This document shows, in pieces, positions 1 to 9,403 of a stretch of 19,379 nt of DNA (its first letter is position 1; the number at the start of each line of letters is the position of its first letter). The translations under genes and the position numbers were made by a program. A model generated the notes under the pieces. It made no database searches and had not been told where the DNA came from. It saw nothing but the letters and a program-made list of their open reading frames with translations. Origin of the DNA: Scleroderma bovista (taxonomy: Eukaryota; Basidiomycota; Agaricomycetes; Boletales; Sclerodermataceae); NCBI GenBank assembly GCA_037178675.1, contig JAYMGJ010000847.1, positions 1 to 19,379 on the forward strand, written 5' to 3'.

Positions 1-211
1 GTCACACCACATCCTACCAGGCAATAACCAGTTTTCACTGGGGATGACCCATCTTATGTAGTAGGATCGATCCGGAATGCACAGTGTGCCCATCAATGCA
101 GTGCACCTCGTTGCATCAGCCTATTTGGACTTCCGCACTTCGACACCTGGTATTTCGACTGATATACTTCGACAGAACCTAACCTAAGTGATCGAATACT
201 ATGTAGTGAAC
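1..211. other. 3' flank of Crinkler gene, no gene seen
   Basis: No open frame of useful length and no repeat was recognised here. The stretch lies downstream of the minus-strand Crinkler stop codon, so it should hold that gene's 3' UTR and polyadenylation region. No AATAAA-type signal was seen on the minus strand. Confidence 0.4.
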
Positions 212-2555
212 CTAAACGTGATTGTCGCTGTCACTTTCCTCATGAATTGACATCATACCAATGCCACCAGTAACATCAGTAACTGGATGAAATAGAAAAT
301 GTATCATCTCCAAGTCATGTGCTTGCAAAATCTCCAACCCGTCTCGCGCTCCGCTAGGGCGAATGATCTGCTGTCGATTGACGTGCGGAGGATAGTAGGT
401 TTTATGAACCTCACCAGCCCAGTCAAAATCAAGCAACATGAACTGGATCTTATCTTGTCCACCGAGTTTGATAATAAGGTTGACATCCCGAAGGTCGCCA
501 TGCACGAAGCCTTTGTTGTGAAAAGCAGTGATAAAAGTATTGAGGGGCCCCTCCAGCGCCCTAAGCTCCGGAGCGCGATCGCGATAATGATAAAGAGTTC
601 GATACGAGTCGGTAGACGATGAAAGAGGGCGATCATCGATGTCAAGGGCTGACATGACCACCATATACCATCCATCCGGTAGTTTCTCAAAGGCGATAAG
701 TTCGGGAGCGTGTCCCTCGGAGGCGCAGAACCGATGGGCATCGTCCCCGTATCTTGTGACGAACTTGATGCAAATTCGTTGTTGGGGCTCCGATTTCAGT
801 TTCCCGAAAAAAATCAGGCTACCCCTGAGTTTCTGCATCTCCTCGTACACGAATTCTTGAGACACGCCATTACCATCGGTATACTTTCGGTAAGAGGGAC
901 ACTCCAGATTAATGTCAAGGAATTCAAGGGCTGGAACCGGCTTTAAGTACACGCTCTGGAGTTTCCGAACAGCAATCCTTAGGGCACCGAAAGTACGAGC
1001 AGCCATGGCTTGCATGGAGATCCTTGTTGAGTGCCAACACAGAGGGATTATCGGCACTAGGACTTCAGATTGGATTTTCCTAGCGAAAACCGACCCAATA
1101 ATGCCAATGAAGGGTCCTAGTAGGATCAATGAAAAAATAGTTCAGTAATATCATAGATGAAGCAAACTTACCGAATACGATGATATGGAAACAAGGGAAG
1201 ACCGAACCGAGCCGAGCGGCCATGTTCTCGTCAACCTTCAAGAGTTGAATAAAGCCATGGTAATATATTAAGGCTTGTGCAAAAGGATCGCCACCACTTC
1301 CGACCTCATCTTTGCCCTCCGATATCACTACCGGAAACTGGCCCTCTATCAAATGACCATCAGTCTGCCATTGAGTTCCTCCGACTGTGGTGCTCTCTAC
1401 CGATATCCCGTACTTTGTTAATGCTCGCCTGAAAATTTCCATTCGTTCACACTCGTTGGAATGGTACTTGGACATTTCGTATGACAGGATGCGCACAAAG
1501 GCATTGTCTTCATCGGTTGGTTTGTGCGTTTGACAATCGTCAAGAAACTCCGCGAAAATAGGCTCCATGAGAGTGATTGGAACCGGATCCTCGGCTTCGG
1601 GAGGGCGACTGCAGAGATAAACGGGATTCTCCTGTATCCTTTTAAAGGTCTTTGCGCCACTGGACGGGGGCTGCAGCTTCCGCGCGAGATAAATGGATCT
1701 GTCTTCCAAAAGCCCTGGAGTTGGTTTCTCTGTTTGATGTTATAATATAGATGAGACAGTAAGGATGCAGCAAGATCGGATTACTCACCTCCAAATGGTG
1801 GTCGGACAATAATATGCAGGTACTCCTCCACAGGAAAACCGATAATCTTGGCCAATATTGATGTATGCTGTAATGGCTTGTCAAAGTGGAAATCCCGAAG
1901 TTTGTGCTCTAGTACGTCGTCATTGGGCAGGGAGATCCGATAGAGGACCAACTCATCGGCGTCTACGTTGTGGAGCGCGTGTTTTTTCGCCTGCTTGATC
2001 GCTTGCTTGAGAGCACCGACATTCTTTGTGGATGAAATCTCAACTGAAAAGATCCGACTACAATCTGGCACATCGCCTAAGATCAAGCAATTGAGTAGTA
2101 CGGCTGCTGAAGGGGAGAGTAAGGCAGTGATCAATATGTAGAGACGGACAGCTGACTTGGAGCTGTCGTGCGGGGTCTGATCAGTAGAGAAAATATACCA
2201 CCACAAAGAACTCACAAGTAGGTAATTCGACAAGGATATGGACTGCGCCGGGGATAGGTTTATCTTGAAATAGTTTTGACAACATTTGCCGGCCGGAAGT
2301 GAGTAGTACTCCTCCAGGTTCACCAGCCAAGGCCTGGATAAGTTCATCATCTTCCATGGCCTCCACTTCCTTCGAGGTGCGATAAAGCTTCAGCTGATCG
2401 GCGTCTACGCGATGGAACGCGTGTTGTTTCTCAAGCTTGATCGCTTTCTTGAGATTACCGACAGTCTTTGTGCGTGCAATGTCGACAGGAAAGATACGAT
2501 CGAGCGTATCGCCGAAAACGAAGCAGTTGAGGGAGAGTGAGTCAGACTCAGACAT
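212..2555 (-). CDS. Crinkler-type effector: two CRN header domains, PD-(D/E)XK nuclease, protein kinase
   Basis: Four exons fit: 2555-2216, 2106-1789, 1729-1172 and 1116-212 (stop TAG). Donors are GTGAGT, GTGAGT and GTAAGT; introns are 109, 59 and 55 bp. All three introns are phase 1, giving exactly 707 codons. Residues about 7-113 and 114-219 are each a Crinkler N-terminal ubiquitin-like header (LNCFVFGD and LNCLILGD starts, VDAD motif, HI(L/I)V ends). Residues about 240-405 look like a restriction-endonuclease fold: D343 (TDG), E357-x-K359 (SEGKDE) and Q371. Residues about 480-690 are a kinase-like domain: K523 (CIKF), HGDLRDVN at 611-618 and DFD at 635-637, so the catalytic Asp, Asn and metal-binding Asp are present. 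In CR-type effectors headers traffic the protein and the nuclease/kinase is the toxic tip, often nuclear. No signal peptide or membrane segment was seen. The start is the ATG directly before the first header. Specific targets are unknown. Confidence 0.85.
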
Positions 2556-2782
2556 CAGGCCAGTGGATTTCCGGGAAAAGAGAAGCACTCTGCTTCTATG
2601 GCAGTTCTCGGAGACAATAAGGTTTTGTTGTGGGAAATCCACCGTGTGATTCGGACATGGAGCGCAGTTAGACCGGAAATGAAAATCAAAGATTCGGTGC
2701 GCCATGTATGCGTGACGTTGTGTGACACGCCCCATCTTTTGTGTTTTCAACGTTAATGTTTTCATTCCTATCAATCCTTGCC

Positions 2783-2863
2783 AGAGGAACGTTTGGTGCG
2801 TTCCTCTACCGAGGCGTCAGGGGCTTGGTGCTCCATGACAGCTCAAGAAGGTTTGGTGCCTTC
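2783..2863. repeat. Cluster of three small hairpins with a shared YTTGGTG loop
   Basis: 2783-2807 is a perfect 9-bp palindrome (AGAGGAACG / CGTTCCTCT) around TTTGGTG. 2847-2863 is a 5-bp palindrome (GAAGG / CCTTC) around the same TTTGGTG. 2820-2834 has GGGGC / GCTCC (one G-T wobble) around TTGGT. Stem sequences differ while the loop stays the same. Two more with the same plan lie at 4307-4321 and 4340-4354. Confidence 0.6.
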
Positions 2864-3078
2864 GAGAGAAGCCTTGGTATGGGTTTGAGTGTCGATCGTG
2901 TGGACGAGAACTCTACCTAGTGGAGGCCATGCATTTGCTAGTGCAACTTGGGGTGTTGAAGGTCGATGCTCACCCTTGGCCTCTTCAAAGACTCGGCATA
3001 TAGGACATTTCTCTGTTTTTGTTTTTCTAGTCTTATCGTGCCTCGCAAGCTTGTGGCAATGCATCTCTGCATTGATTG

Positions 3079-3150
3079 GTGAGTCCCTTCTACTCTGCCA
3101 AATGTTTCCGTGTTCCTACTGTTTCATTACTAACGGATCCATGATTCTAG
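3079..3150 (+). other. Intron-like segment in presumed 5' leader
   Basis: GTGAGT donor at 3079, a perfect TACTAAC branch-point consensus at 3128-3134 and a TTCTAG acceptor ending at 3150 make a 72-bp intron. No convincing coding exon flanks it, so it may sit in the 5' UTR of the 12-exon gene or in a non-coding transcript. Seen directly; use in vivo is inferred. Confidence 0.35.
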
Positions 3151-3562
3151 TCTCAAATGTTCCATTGCGAATTGCTCATACCCGTTGGCCCTGCTCAACT
3201 TATTTGCGCTATCCTGCTAACTGGGGATCCATCCATTTTATTATTTTTCACCATTTTACCAACCCCCTCTCTGTCTGACCCGATCGCACACCGATTGGTA
3301 TGTCACCTTCGTTCTTGGCCCTCGTTACATTCTAACCATGTTGTTATTCCGTGTTGGCCCTGCCCAATATACACATCACATAGCATTATCTACATTTTTT
3401 TTACGAAGTTAACCTCGATTCTACAACACTTCGGAACATTCCGCCCTGACTTTTATGTCTCAAGCGAGGATCAGTGCCTGAACTGCAAAAGCTCAAATAC
3501 CCTCTCCTCTTCAGTGTCCCAGTGTTGTTATATTCACCTAGGTTATACGACTCACATTAGCA

Positions 3563-6500
3563 ATGCCCAGAGCAACCAAACATGCTGACCCTTTGGTGGA
3601 CCAGACAGACAGTGAGCTCGATACCCGCGTCCTTTGGAATCGCCGGATTGGACCACTTGCGAACAAGTTCGGTCCTTCAAGGGGTGTGGCGCCATTGAAG
3701 GGACCGCCAGTTGGTGTTGTATGTTGTGTAGAGGCTCTTTGGTGGCATCTCACTAATCCCCACATACAGCCTCGCAACAAGACCAAAAAACAGGCCAAAC
3801 GTGGTCGCAATGATGACACAGCAGAGGACGGGGAGGACGGGGAAGATGAAGCTGGTGTATGTATTTTTTTTTCATCTCCCTTCATGATCAGATCTAACTG
3901 CAATGTGCTAGCAATCTCCTGCCACTGCCACTGCCACTCCACAGGCGACCTGCAAAGTCAAACCGCGTCGTGCTGTCAAACCCCCTGAAGGTTGGGAGGA
4001 GCATATGTTCGGTTACAGGGATCGGAGGTCCTTCACTCCTTTGGCTTCGTGTCGGCAGCAGGCTTCAGAAGTCTTGACTGCTGATACCCATCCATTGCAT
4101 GAACACCCCGCCCAGGCCTCCGGAGATGTTCAGAATGATGAGGAGCAGGAGGGTTCGGGAGAAGCCATGGAAGGTCCAGATGATGCAGCAGGTTCCCCTT
4201 GCATCTTTGATGCAGTTATGGATGGTAAGTCACCTTTCTTTCTTCCCCCTTTTTTCTCTTACACTACACTTTTAGATATTTGAGTGTTTTTACTTTTGTT
4301 TTTCTGAAGGCTTGGTGCCTTTGTTTTTCTGTGAGACCATGGGTTTGGTGCCCACTGGTGGCTTGGGGCTTGGAGCTCTAAGCACTCATGTGAATCTTGC
4401 AAGCAGTGTTTCCATTGTGTCTGCTTATTGTAGTTGAGCTATCTCAGGTTCTATGTTCACTTTTTCTCGATTTTAGGTCTAAGTTCGCAGGATGGTAGCA
4501 ACTACAGCTCAGATGCGCATGCGCTCGAAGCCAAGAAAGCCGTGCAAAAATCTGCCTATTTAAGTGGCGACCACTCGTCCCTTCCTCCATCCTCTCCACC
4601 CCTAAAGTCACATTCTGGGCCGTCTGACACGGAGTCGGAGACTGACACACGGAATCCCCGTTCTAGATGCAAAGAGAGAAAAACAAACTGATCACGCGAA
4701 GGTGCTAATACTTCAAGAGTCAAGGGTGGTGACAAGGGGCTGCCGGTCTCTAAGAAGCCTGGCGCCTTATCGAATGCGGCTTTAGAAGAGATACGGATCT
4801 TCTCTGACGAAGTCAGGGGAAAGGCTGAAGAGCTTGGGCGACGACTGGGGAGGTCTACTCGGGATATTCTTGTCGCTGCAGGTTTTGGTGTCAAGCCCTC
4901 TCACTCAAAAATAAATGAAGCTAATCTATTCCGTTCATGGTATTGGGTGACACAGCCCAGACCCGACGGAGGTAGGTTTATATCTCTTGTCCACCTATTG
5001 GGGGACAAATGTTTATTCTTTTCCAGCTAGCAGAGACGAGATCAATGATATCATCATTAAGGAATACAATATCTTGATGAAGGACATCCCAAAAGACGAC
5101 ATGGTCACGCGAAGAGAAAAGTTGAAGCATGTGTATGATTGGCATGGGGCCTCCTCCATGGTCCCTTCCAATAAATCAGTGAAGTCGATTGCTGCTAAAT
5201 TGGATAATGCCAAGGTTCAGTTTTCGGGGCTGGTGAGTACTTGAATAAAGGAGACAAATATTTATTCATCAATTATAGGCCGAATCTTGGTGCAATCTTG
5301 AAGAGATTGAGATCGTTGGTGTCCTTATGTATGTCGGGGAGGATCCAGCGGGGCGCCAGCTTTTGGGCATTTTTGCCGGGTCTGATATGGTCAGAAAGTT
5401 TATCAACAATCGTGACATAGATGTCCGTACTCTGATGGACAAGTACACGTCCATCTTCAAGTGAGTTTTTTTTTTATCTAGCTACCATGACCTTTACTTA
5501 ATGACTACAGGTGCCTTAGGAATGGTGATGCTTCGGCCATTGGTTTGGATGGTGGCAGTGGATCTGCAGAGCTAGCCCCTGCAGTAGAATTGCGGTGTCG
5601 TCCAAGGGAAATACCTAGAGACCAGGATCGCCGTGTATTCGGGATTATGATGAGGGAAAAATTGACAGCGGCCCTCAGAGATCAATGAGGTATAGTTTTC
5701 ATTTGTGCACCCACCATGTCTCATCATTACTATCTGAAGTCCGCGATGGTATTGAGGGGGGTGACCCCCAGAAAATTTCCTGGCAGAAACTCCTTGAATT
5801 TGTGCACAAAAATCATCTTATTATCACCAACTGGCCACTTGGTGTATCTCCTCCAGGCCCAGGCTTCGACTTCAAGAAATTGAAGGCTGGCACCCTCCAC
5901 AGGCTTGTGGTACCCTACCTCCACAGGAAGCTGGGTGCCATGTACGACAGACAAAGTGACGAGGAAGATGCTGAGGGCGCGTCAGCAGATTTGCCTGAAG
6001 TTGAGGTCAAATTATGGCATGAAGGTTAGTTTTGTTGCAGATGTCTTGTCTCATGTGCTCACATGCTTTTCAGATATCATCCATATTTCGGATATGAATC
6101 CTACCAAGGGTGGTGTGTGCCTAGTTAGGGCAGTTGATGGTACAGTTCTCCGTATGGTTGCTGATGATCCCGAGTGGCAGAAAATTCACCAACAAGGAGA
6201 GCATCAGCGCCAAGAAGCAGCTATTGCTCGACCCAAGAAGCATGGTCCCTCCCGCAAGTGACCTCGCACGGAGAGTAACAATCAAGATAGAGTAGACTCA
6301 CCCCCTCTTCCTGACCTGCCAATGGTACCCCGTGATGAACTTCGACTCCCATCTCGAGAATTACCTATCCATGCACACCCCCAACCAGTAGGCTACCCTT
6401 TCTGCCCTCGATGTTACTTTACTAACTTGCCTAAAACAAGGATCCATCACGCGAAGACGCATTAGTCCCTCGTCCTTCGGGCACATATCAGCCAGACTTG

Positions 6501-6925
6501 CGCTTAGCTGAACCATGCTATGAGGTAACCCAAGTCCATTATTTGATATTGTCGTTGAGTTTAATTACATGGGATTCACAGCGCGAGCCATCAGTTCCTG
6601 CCCCCCGTGCACAGCATCGTCATCAACAACCCCCTCAACCGGGCCCATCAAGGCTTCATCATAATGTATGTGATTCCCTTGACCACCTAGTATCTTTTTC
6701 TGACTTCTTGTTCATCAATCTCTTCACCCTGGGCAGGCAAACAGGCCGCGCTATGTGTTCCATGACCCGTACTATTGGCCTGCTCGTGCTGCACCCTACC
6801 AATATCCTAATGCAGCACACCATCATGGCACTTACCCCTCTGGTGACTTTTATCCTCTGTCTCCTTATCACTGGGGTGATGGACAAAATAATGTGGGGTA
6901 TAATAGTGAGGATGACTACTTCTAA
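3563..6925 (+). pseudogene. 12-exon gene of unknown family, broken by three in-frame TGA codons
   Basis: Exons: 3563-3718, 3770-3856, 3912-4224, 4477-4971, 5027-5232, 5279-5460, 5511-5689, 5740-6024, 6074-6387, 6441-6524, 6582-6665, 6737-6925 (stop TAA). They sum to 2574 nt, exactly 858 codons, and every junction keeps phase. Introns are 49-71 bp apart from one of 252 bp. In-frame TGAs fall at 4689-4691 (codon 257), 5686-5688 (codon 539) and 6259-6261 (codon 697). The reading frame stays open and protein-like after each. I do not recognise the family. Visible are a basic/acidic N-terminus, a helical middle with two Trp-rich segments (FRSWYW near 4930, VYDWHG near 5130), a basic patch at the third TGA (SRK, then PRTE) and a Tyr/His/Pro-rich tail ending EDDYF. 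A nuclear or chromatin role is only a guess. Splicing around the first TGA with weak donors (GT at 4607 or 4622 to the AG at 4717) would keep frame and cannot be excluded. Confidence 0.65.
4307..4354. repeat. Two further YTTGGTG-loop hairpins inside the 252-bp intron
   Basis: 4307-4321 reads AAGGC-TTGGT-GCCTT and 4340-4354 reads TGGG-TTTGGTG-CCCA, both perfect. They lie in the unusually long intron 4225-4476 of the 12-exon gene and match the plan of the hairpins at 2783-2863. A degenerate GGGGCTTGGAGCTC follows near 4365. Confidence 0.5.
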
Positions 6926-6952
6926 AATATTACACGGCACTTCTGTGTATAG

Positions 6953-7476
6953 TGCCTGCAGGGCAAATTTTTTTGTCGCAATTGCTGGGTCAAAGGATCA
7001 GAATCGAGTCCAAGCCAAGACCCTGAGACACGTGCAGGGGGGGTGACTGCTAATGATGACGCTCATTCTGTTGACAGCAGATCGAATATGACAGAATCTG
7101 ACGAAGGATCAGCACAGGAAGTGGTTACACCACGGATGAAAAAGGACCGCCGCTCGGAGACGATGCAAGAACTTGTAGACTGTGCGCGCCGCTTCCTTGG
7201 AGTGAGTGTTCAATTGGTCATTGCATGCATGTGGAGTGCTCACATTTGCAAGTGGAATCCACCCCGTGCTCGTGAAGAAACAGTGGCCAAACTCCATACC
7301 ATGTTTGAGGATGTTGCTAGTGGCAAGGGTAAGACTCGCTACACAAAGTCCAAGACAGAGAATGGCATCAAAGACACATACATGGATGTGTTCATCACGC
7401 AAATCCTCAAGCGTGTCAAAGGTATTCGTGCAAGCACAGATGGATATTCTGAGCAGGCAATTGCAACGTGTTGAGC
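6953..7476 (+). CDS. Unrecognised coding fragment (hypothetical)
   Basis: A frame is open from just after a TAG at 6950 to a TGA at 7474. The only good intron inside is 7202-7252 (GTGAGT donor, CAAG acceptor, phase 0, 51 bp), which also reads through. The product is charged: an acidic Ser/Asp/Glu stretch, then a basic region (MKKDRRSE), then after the intron a Lys-rich helix-like part (KTRYTKSKTENGIKD, then ITQILKRVK). The first segment begins FFCRNC but no full zinc knuckle is visible. A different frame from about 7413 to 7710 also looks coding, so a frameshift or missed intron near 7425-7445 is possible. It may be a partial gene abutting the Copia element. No family could be named. Confidence 0.35.
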
Positions 7477-7845
7477 GCTGCTTATACCAAACTTGCCAGT
7501 CTGTGGCTGCCACAAATGCTGAAATGTGTAACGTTGGTGACTTTGTGCTTGCAGAGCTGTGTGCAGCTCATCATGGGGCCCTTCCCACCATTGGACGGCT
7601 CCACGAAATCCTTCAGATTTGTCACTCACCAGCCCAGCAGTGCAATCAAGCCAATTCGATATTGCTCAAGACATTCCAAGTCACTGGTGCTGCAGCCATC
7701 TATCAACTTCCGCGCATACAGTCATCAGGCTGGGTGGTACTGCCAGCCACAGTATGTCTTCTCCCTGCTATAGATACACATCCACCACTAATTATTTTGT
7801 CATCTGAGGCCCTTCTTTGTGTGGTCAATGTGCAGCACAATTGTG
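7477..7845 (+). other. Ill-defined junction between coding fragment and Copia; possible decayed protease
   Basis: No intact gene is seen. One frame around 7722-7800 reads GGTASHSMSS followed by YRYTSTTNYF. This resembles the surroundings of a Copia aspartic protease active site (a D-S-G-x-S/T-S-H pattern), but without the catalytic Asp. No gag, zinc knuckle, primer-binding site or 5' LTR could be found, so the Copia element is taken as 5'-truncated with its limit somewhere in this stretch. Confidence 0.3.
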
Positions 7846-8772
7846 CTGTGCATCGGCGGTGACAAGCGAAGGGTTAAATTTAGTGGTTGTCTACATGCCC
7901 CAGGCGCCATGCTGAACCTGCTCTTGGTAGGGTGGATGTTAACCAAAGGATGGGATTGTCATTTTCGAGGGGACCCGTCTCTCTGCGACATCTCTTACTG
8001 TGGCTCTGCTCTTGGTGGCAATCCACTTCAGAACAACTTGTGTTTTTTGGACCTTGAATTCCTTCATTTTTATGCGCCCCTGCCCATCTTACAAACCCCT
8101 GCCCCACTCTCTGCTTTTGCACGAGTTGCCATCACTCATGATCTCTGGCATGCCCATCTCGGCCATGTTGGTAGGGAGACCGCTCGTCATGCTTCACGTT
8201 TTGTGGATGGTGTAGAAGTCACATCTACCACTCCCTTGTACTTTTGTGAGTCCTGCACTGTGGGCAAACATCCTTGCAAGCCTTTCTTTCCTTCTGAGCA
8301 CAGGCAAAGCACGGGTTTCCTTGACTTGGTGCATGCAGACGTTGCAGGCCCGATGCCTGTTAGGACCCCTCATGGGCGCCGTTACTTTCTGGTCATCCTG
8401 GATGACTTTACACACATCTTAGATCTTCACCTTTTTACCACTAAGGATCAAGCGTTGGATGCCTGGGAGTCCACACGGTGTCGCTGGGAGACGAAGTTCT
8501 CTCGGCGTGTGAAAGAGTTTCAGTTGGATAATGGGGGCGAGTTCCTCAATTCTGCATTCACTGCAGCGCTCGATGCGGCAGGCATTTCTCACCGCTTGTC
8601 TGTTCCTTATATGCATCAGCAGAACGGCACTGCGGAACACGTCATCCGTACCATTGAGACGTCTCCTGGCCATGCTGCACCATGTTGGCCTTCCTCAAAC
8701 TTATTGGGGTGAGGCGGCTTTGACTGCAGCCTACTTGCACAACTGTACGGAGTCGCGTGCTCTCCCTCCAGG
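7846..8772 (+). pseudogene. Copia pol part 1: GAG-pre-integrase and integrase
   Basis: The frame from about 7846 reads GGDKRRVKFSGCLHAPG, the usual lead into the GAG-pre-integrase domain, then HDLWHAHLGHVG and CESCTVGKHPCKPF, which carry the H-H-C-C zinc ligands. The integrase core follows: VHADVAGPM (first Asp), a RYFLVILDDFT strand, FQLDNGGEF (second Asp) and QQNGTAEHVIRT (catalytic Glu). At about 8655-8660 the frame shifts: downstream, RRLLAMLHHVGLPQTYWGEAALTAAYLHN continues the integrase in another frame up to ALPPG at 8772, where a solo LTR intervenes. The product would have cut and joined retroelement cDNA into the genome. It is inactive here because of the shift and the truncation. Confidence 0.88.
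8768..8772. repeat. Target-site duplication CCAGG, left copy
   Basis: Pairs with CCAGG at 9404-9408 around the solo LTR; 5 bp is the usual duplication for LTR-element integrases. Confidence 0.8.
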
Positions 8773-9118
8773 TGTCAAGTCCGGGTCTACTCCGGTAGGG
8801 GGTCCGGTCAAGTCCGGACGGAAGTGGACGAGAGGGGAGGTCAGAGGTTTGGGCAGAGGTTAGCCCGGGCCGGAGTTGCGACCGTTTGGATTCAACGACA
8901 AGGACGGCGAGCATTGATCCCTTGCGTAGGTTCCGGTCAGACGGAGATAGAGACGGAGACGGACAGAGGATCAGGAGTAGTGACTTAGATGATTTCAGAC
9001 TGAGGTATACAAGGTAAACTAGAGGGTACTTATACTAAGTAGAAACTAGGGTCGAGTACATACGGTGACAAGTAAACAACCTAATAGCGGACAAGGGATG
9101 ACCGGAGTTAGGACTAGG

Positions 9119-9177
9119 TCAGGTCCGGTGAAAATAAAGTCAGGACCGGGTAAAATAAATCAGGTCCGGTGAAAAAG
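9119..9177 (+). repeat. Three tandem copies of a ~20-bp unit in the solo LTR
   Basis: Units start at 9119, 9140 and 9160 and read TCAGGTCCGGTGAAAATAAA, TCAGGACCGGGTAAAATAAA and TCAGGTCCGGTGAAAAAG. They may be transcriptional elements of the LTR; that role is inferred. Confidence 0.75.
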
Positions 9178-9306
9178 CTACAAGGTATAGGATATATTGA
9201 GTTCATGGAGAACTCACGTCAAGGCAGGGTAGACGGCGAGGTGTAGTAAGAGCGAATGGAGTATAGACCAAGGGTCGTAGTTAGCGGAAGGTTATCTGCG
9301 TGAGCG

Positions 9307-9370
9307 CGACCGGAGTAGGAGACGAGCGACCGGAGTAGAGCTGTAGAGCTGCGATACGACCGGAGTGACC
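9307..9370 (+). repeat. Dispersed CGACCGGAGT repeats in the solo LTR
   Basis: CGACCGGAGT occurs at 9307, 9327 and 9357, with a shorter GACCGGA just after. Such spaced direct repeats are common in LTR U3 regions. Confidence 0.6.
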
Positions 9371-9403
9371 GGATAAGGCCCGGAGTTGGGCATGGTCGTA
9401 ACA

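Larger units (their letters stand above)
2556..3562. other. Intergenic region between the Crinkler gene and the 12-exon gene
   Basis: About 1 kb separating two divergently transcribed genes, so it should hold both promoters. Open frames here are short, overlap each other on both strands and show no recognisable motif. The right half is pyrimidine-rich on the plus strand, as is common upstream of fungal genes. Two similar stretches, GTTGGCCCTGCTCAA near 3183 and GTTGGCCCTGCCCAA near 3353, suggest a weak internal repeat. It also contains the hairpin cluster at 2783-2863 and a strong intron-like segment at 3079-3150. Confidence 0.5.
8773..9403. mobile_element. Solo LTR of another LTR retrotransposon (631 bp)
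   Basis: The segment starts TGTCAAGTCC and ends GTCGTAACA, the TG...CA ends of an LTR with a TGT/ACA inverted end. It is flanked by identical 5-bp copies of CCAGG at 8768-8772 and 9404-9408. Removing it with one CCAGG restores an uninterrupted Copia frame (ALPPG then QTPYK). It has no coding capacity. Inside are tandem repeats at 9119-9177 and a GACCGGAGT repeat at 9307-9370. A solo LTR forms by recombination between the two LTRs of a full element. Confidence 0.85.

Noticed and set aside
2843..3064. Minus-strand frame with a CPIC motif, possible zinc finger
   Set aside because: Only one C-x-x-C pair, no second ligand pair, no supporting context; the region is better read as intergenic.
2889..3588. 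Overlapping plus-strand frames upstream of the 12-exon gene
   Set aside because: Hydrophobic, low-complexity products from pyrimidine-rich leader sequence; they overlap each other and carry an intron-like segment.
4607..4717. Possible intron that would remove the TGA at 4689 (GT at 4607 or 4622, branch CTAAT near 4706, AG at 4717)
   Set aside because: Keeps frame but both donors are weak and it would delete coding-like sequence. The same CGA-to-TGA explanation fits the other two stops, so a nonsense change is preferred; kept as an alternative.
5633..5739. Alternative donor at 5633 that would bypass the TGA at 5686
   Set aside because: Phase agrees, but the skipped stretch (VFGIMMREKLTAALRDQ) looks like genuine coding sequence, and the donor at 5690 also gives perfect phase.
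6498..7046. 182-residue plus-strand frame
   Set aside because: It is another frame over exons 11-12 of the 12-exon gene, whose own frame ends in a natural TAA at 6923 with consistent splice phases.
9119..9177. Three regularly spaced ~20-bp repeats, CRISPR-like at first sight
   Set aside because: The units are directly adjacent with no spacers, lie inside a eukaryotic solo LTR, and have no cas genes nearby.
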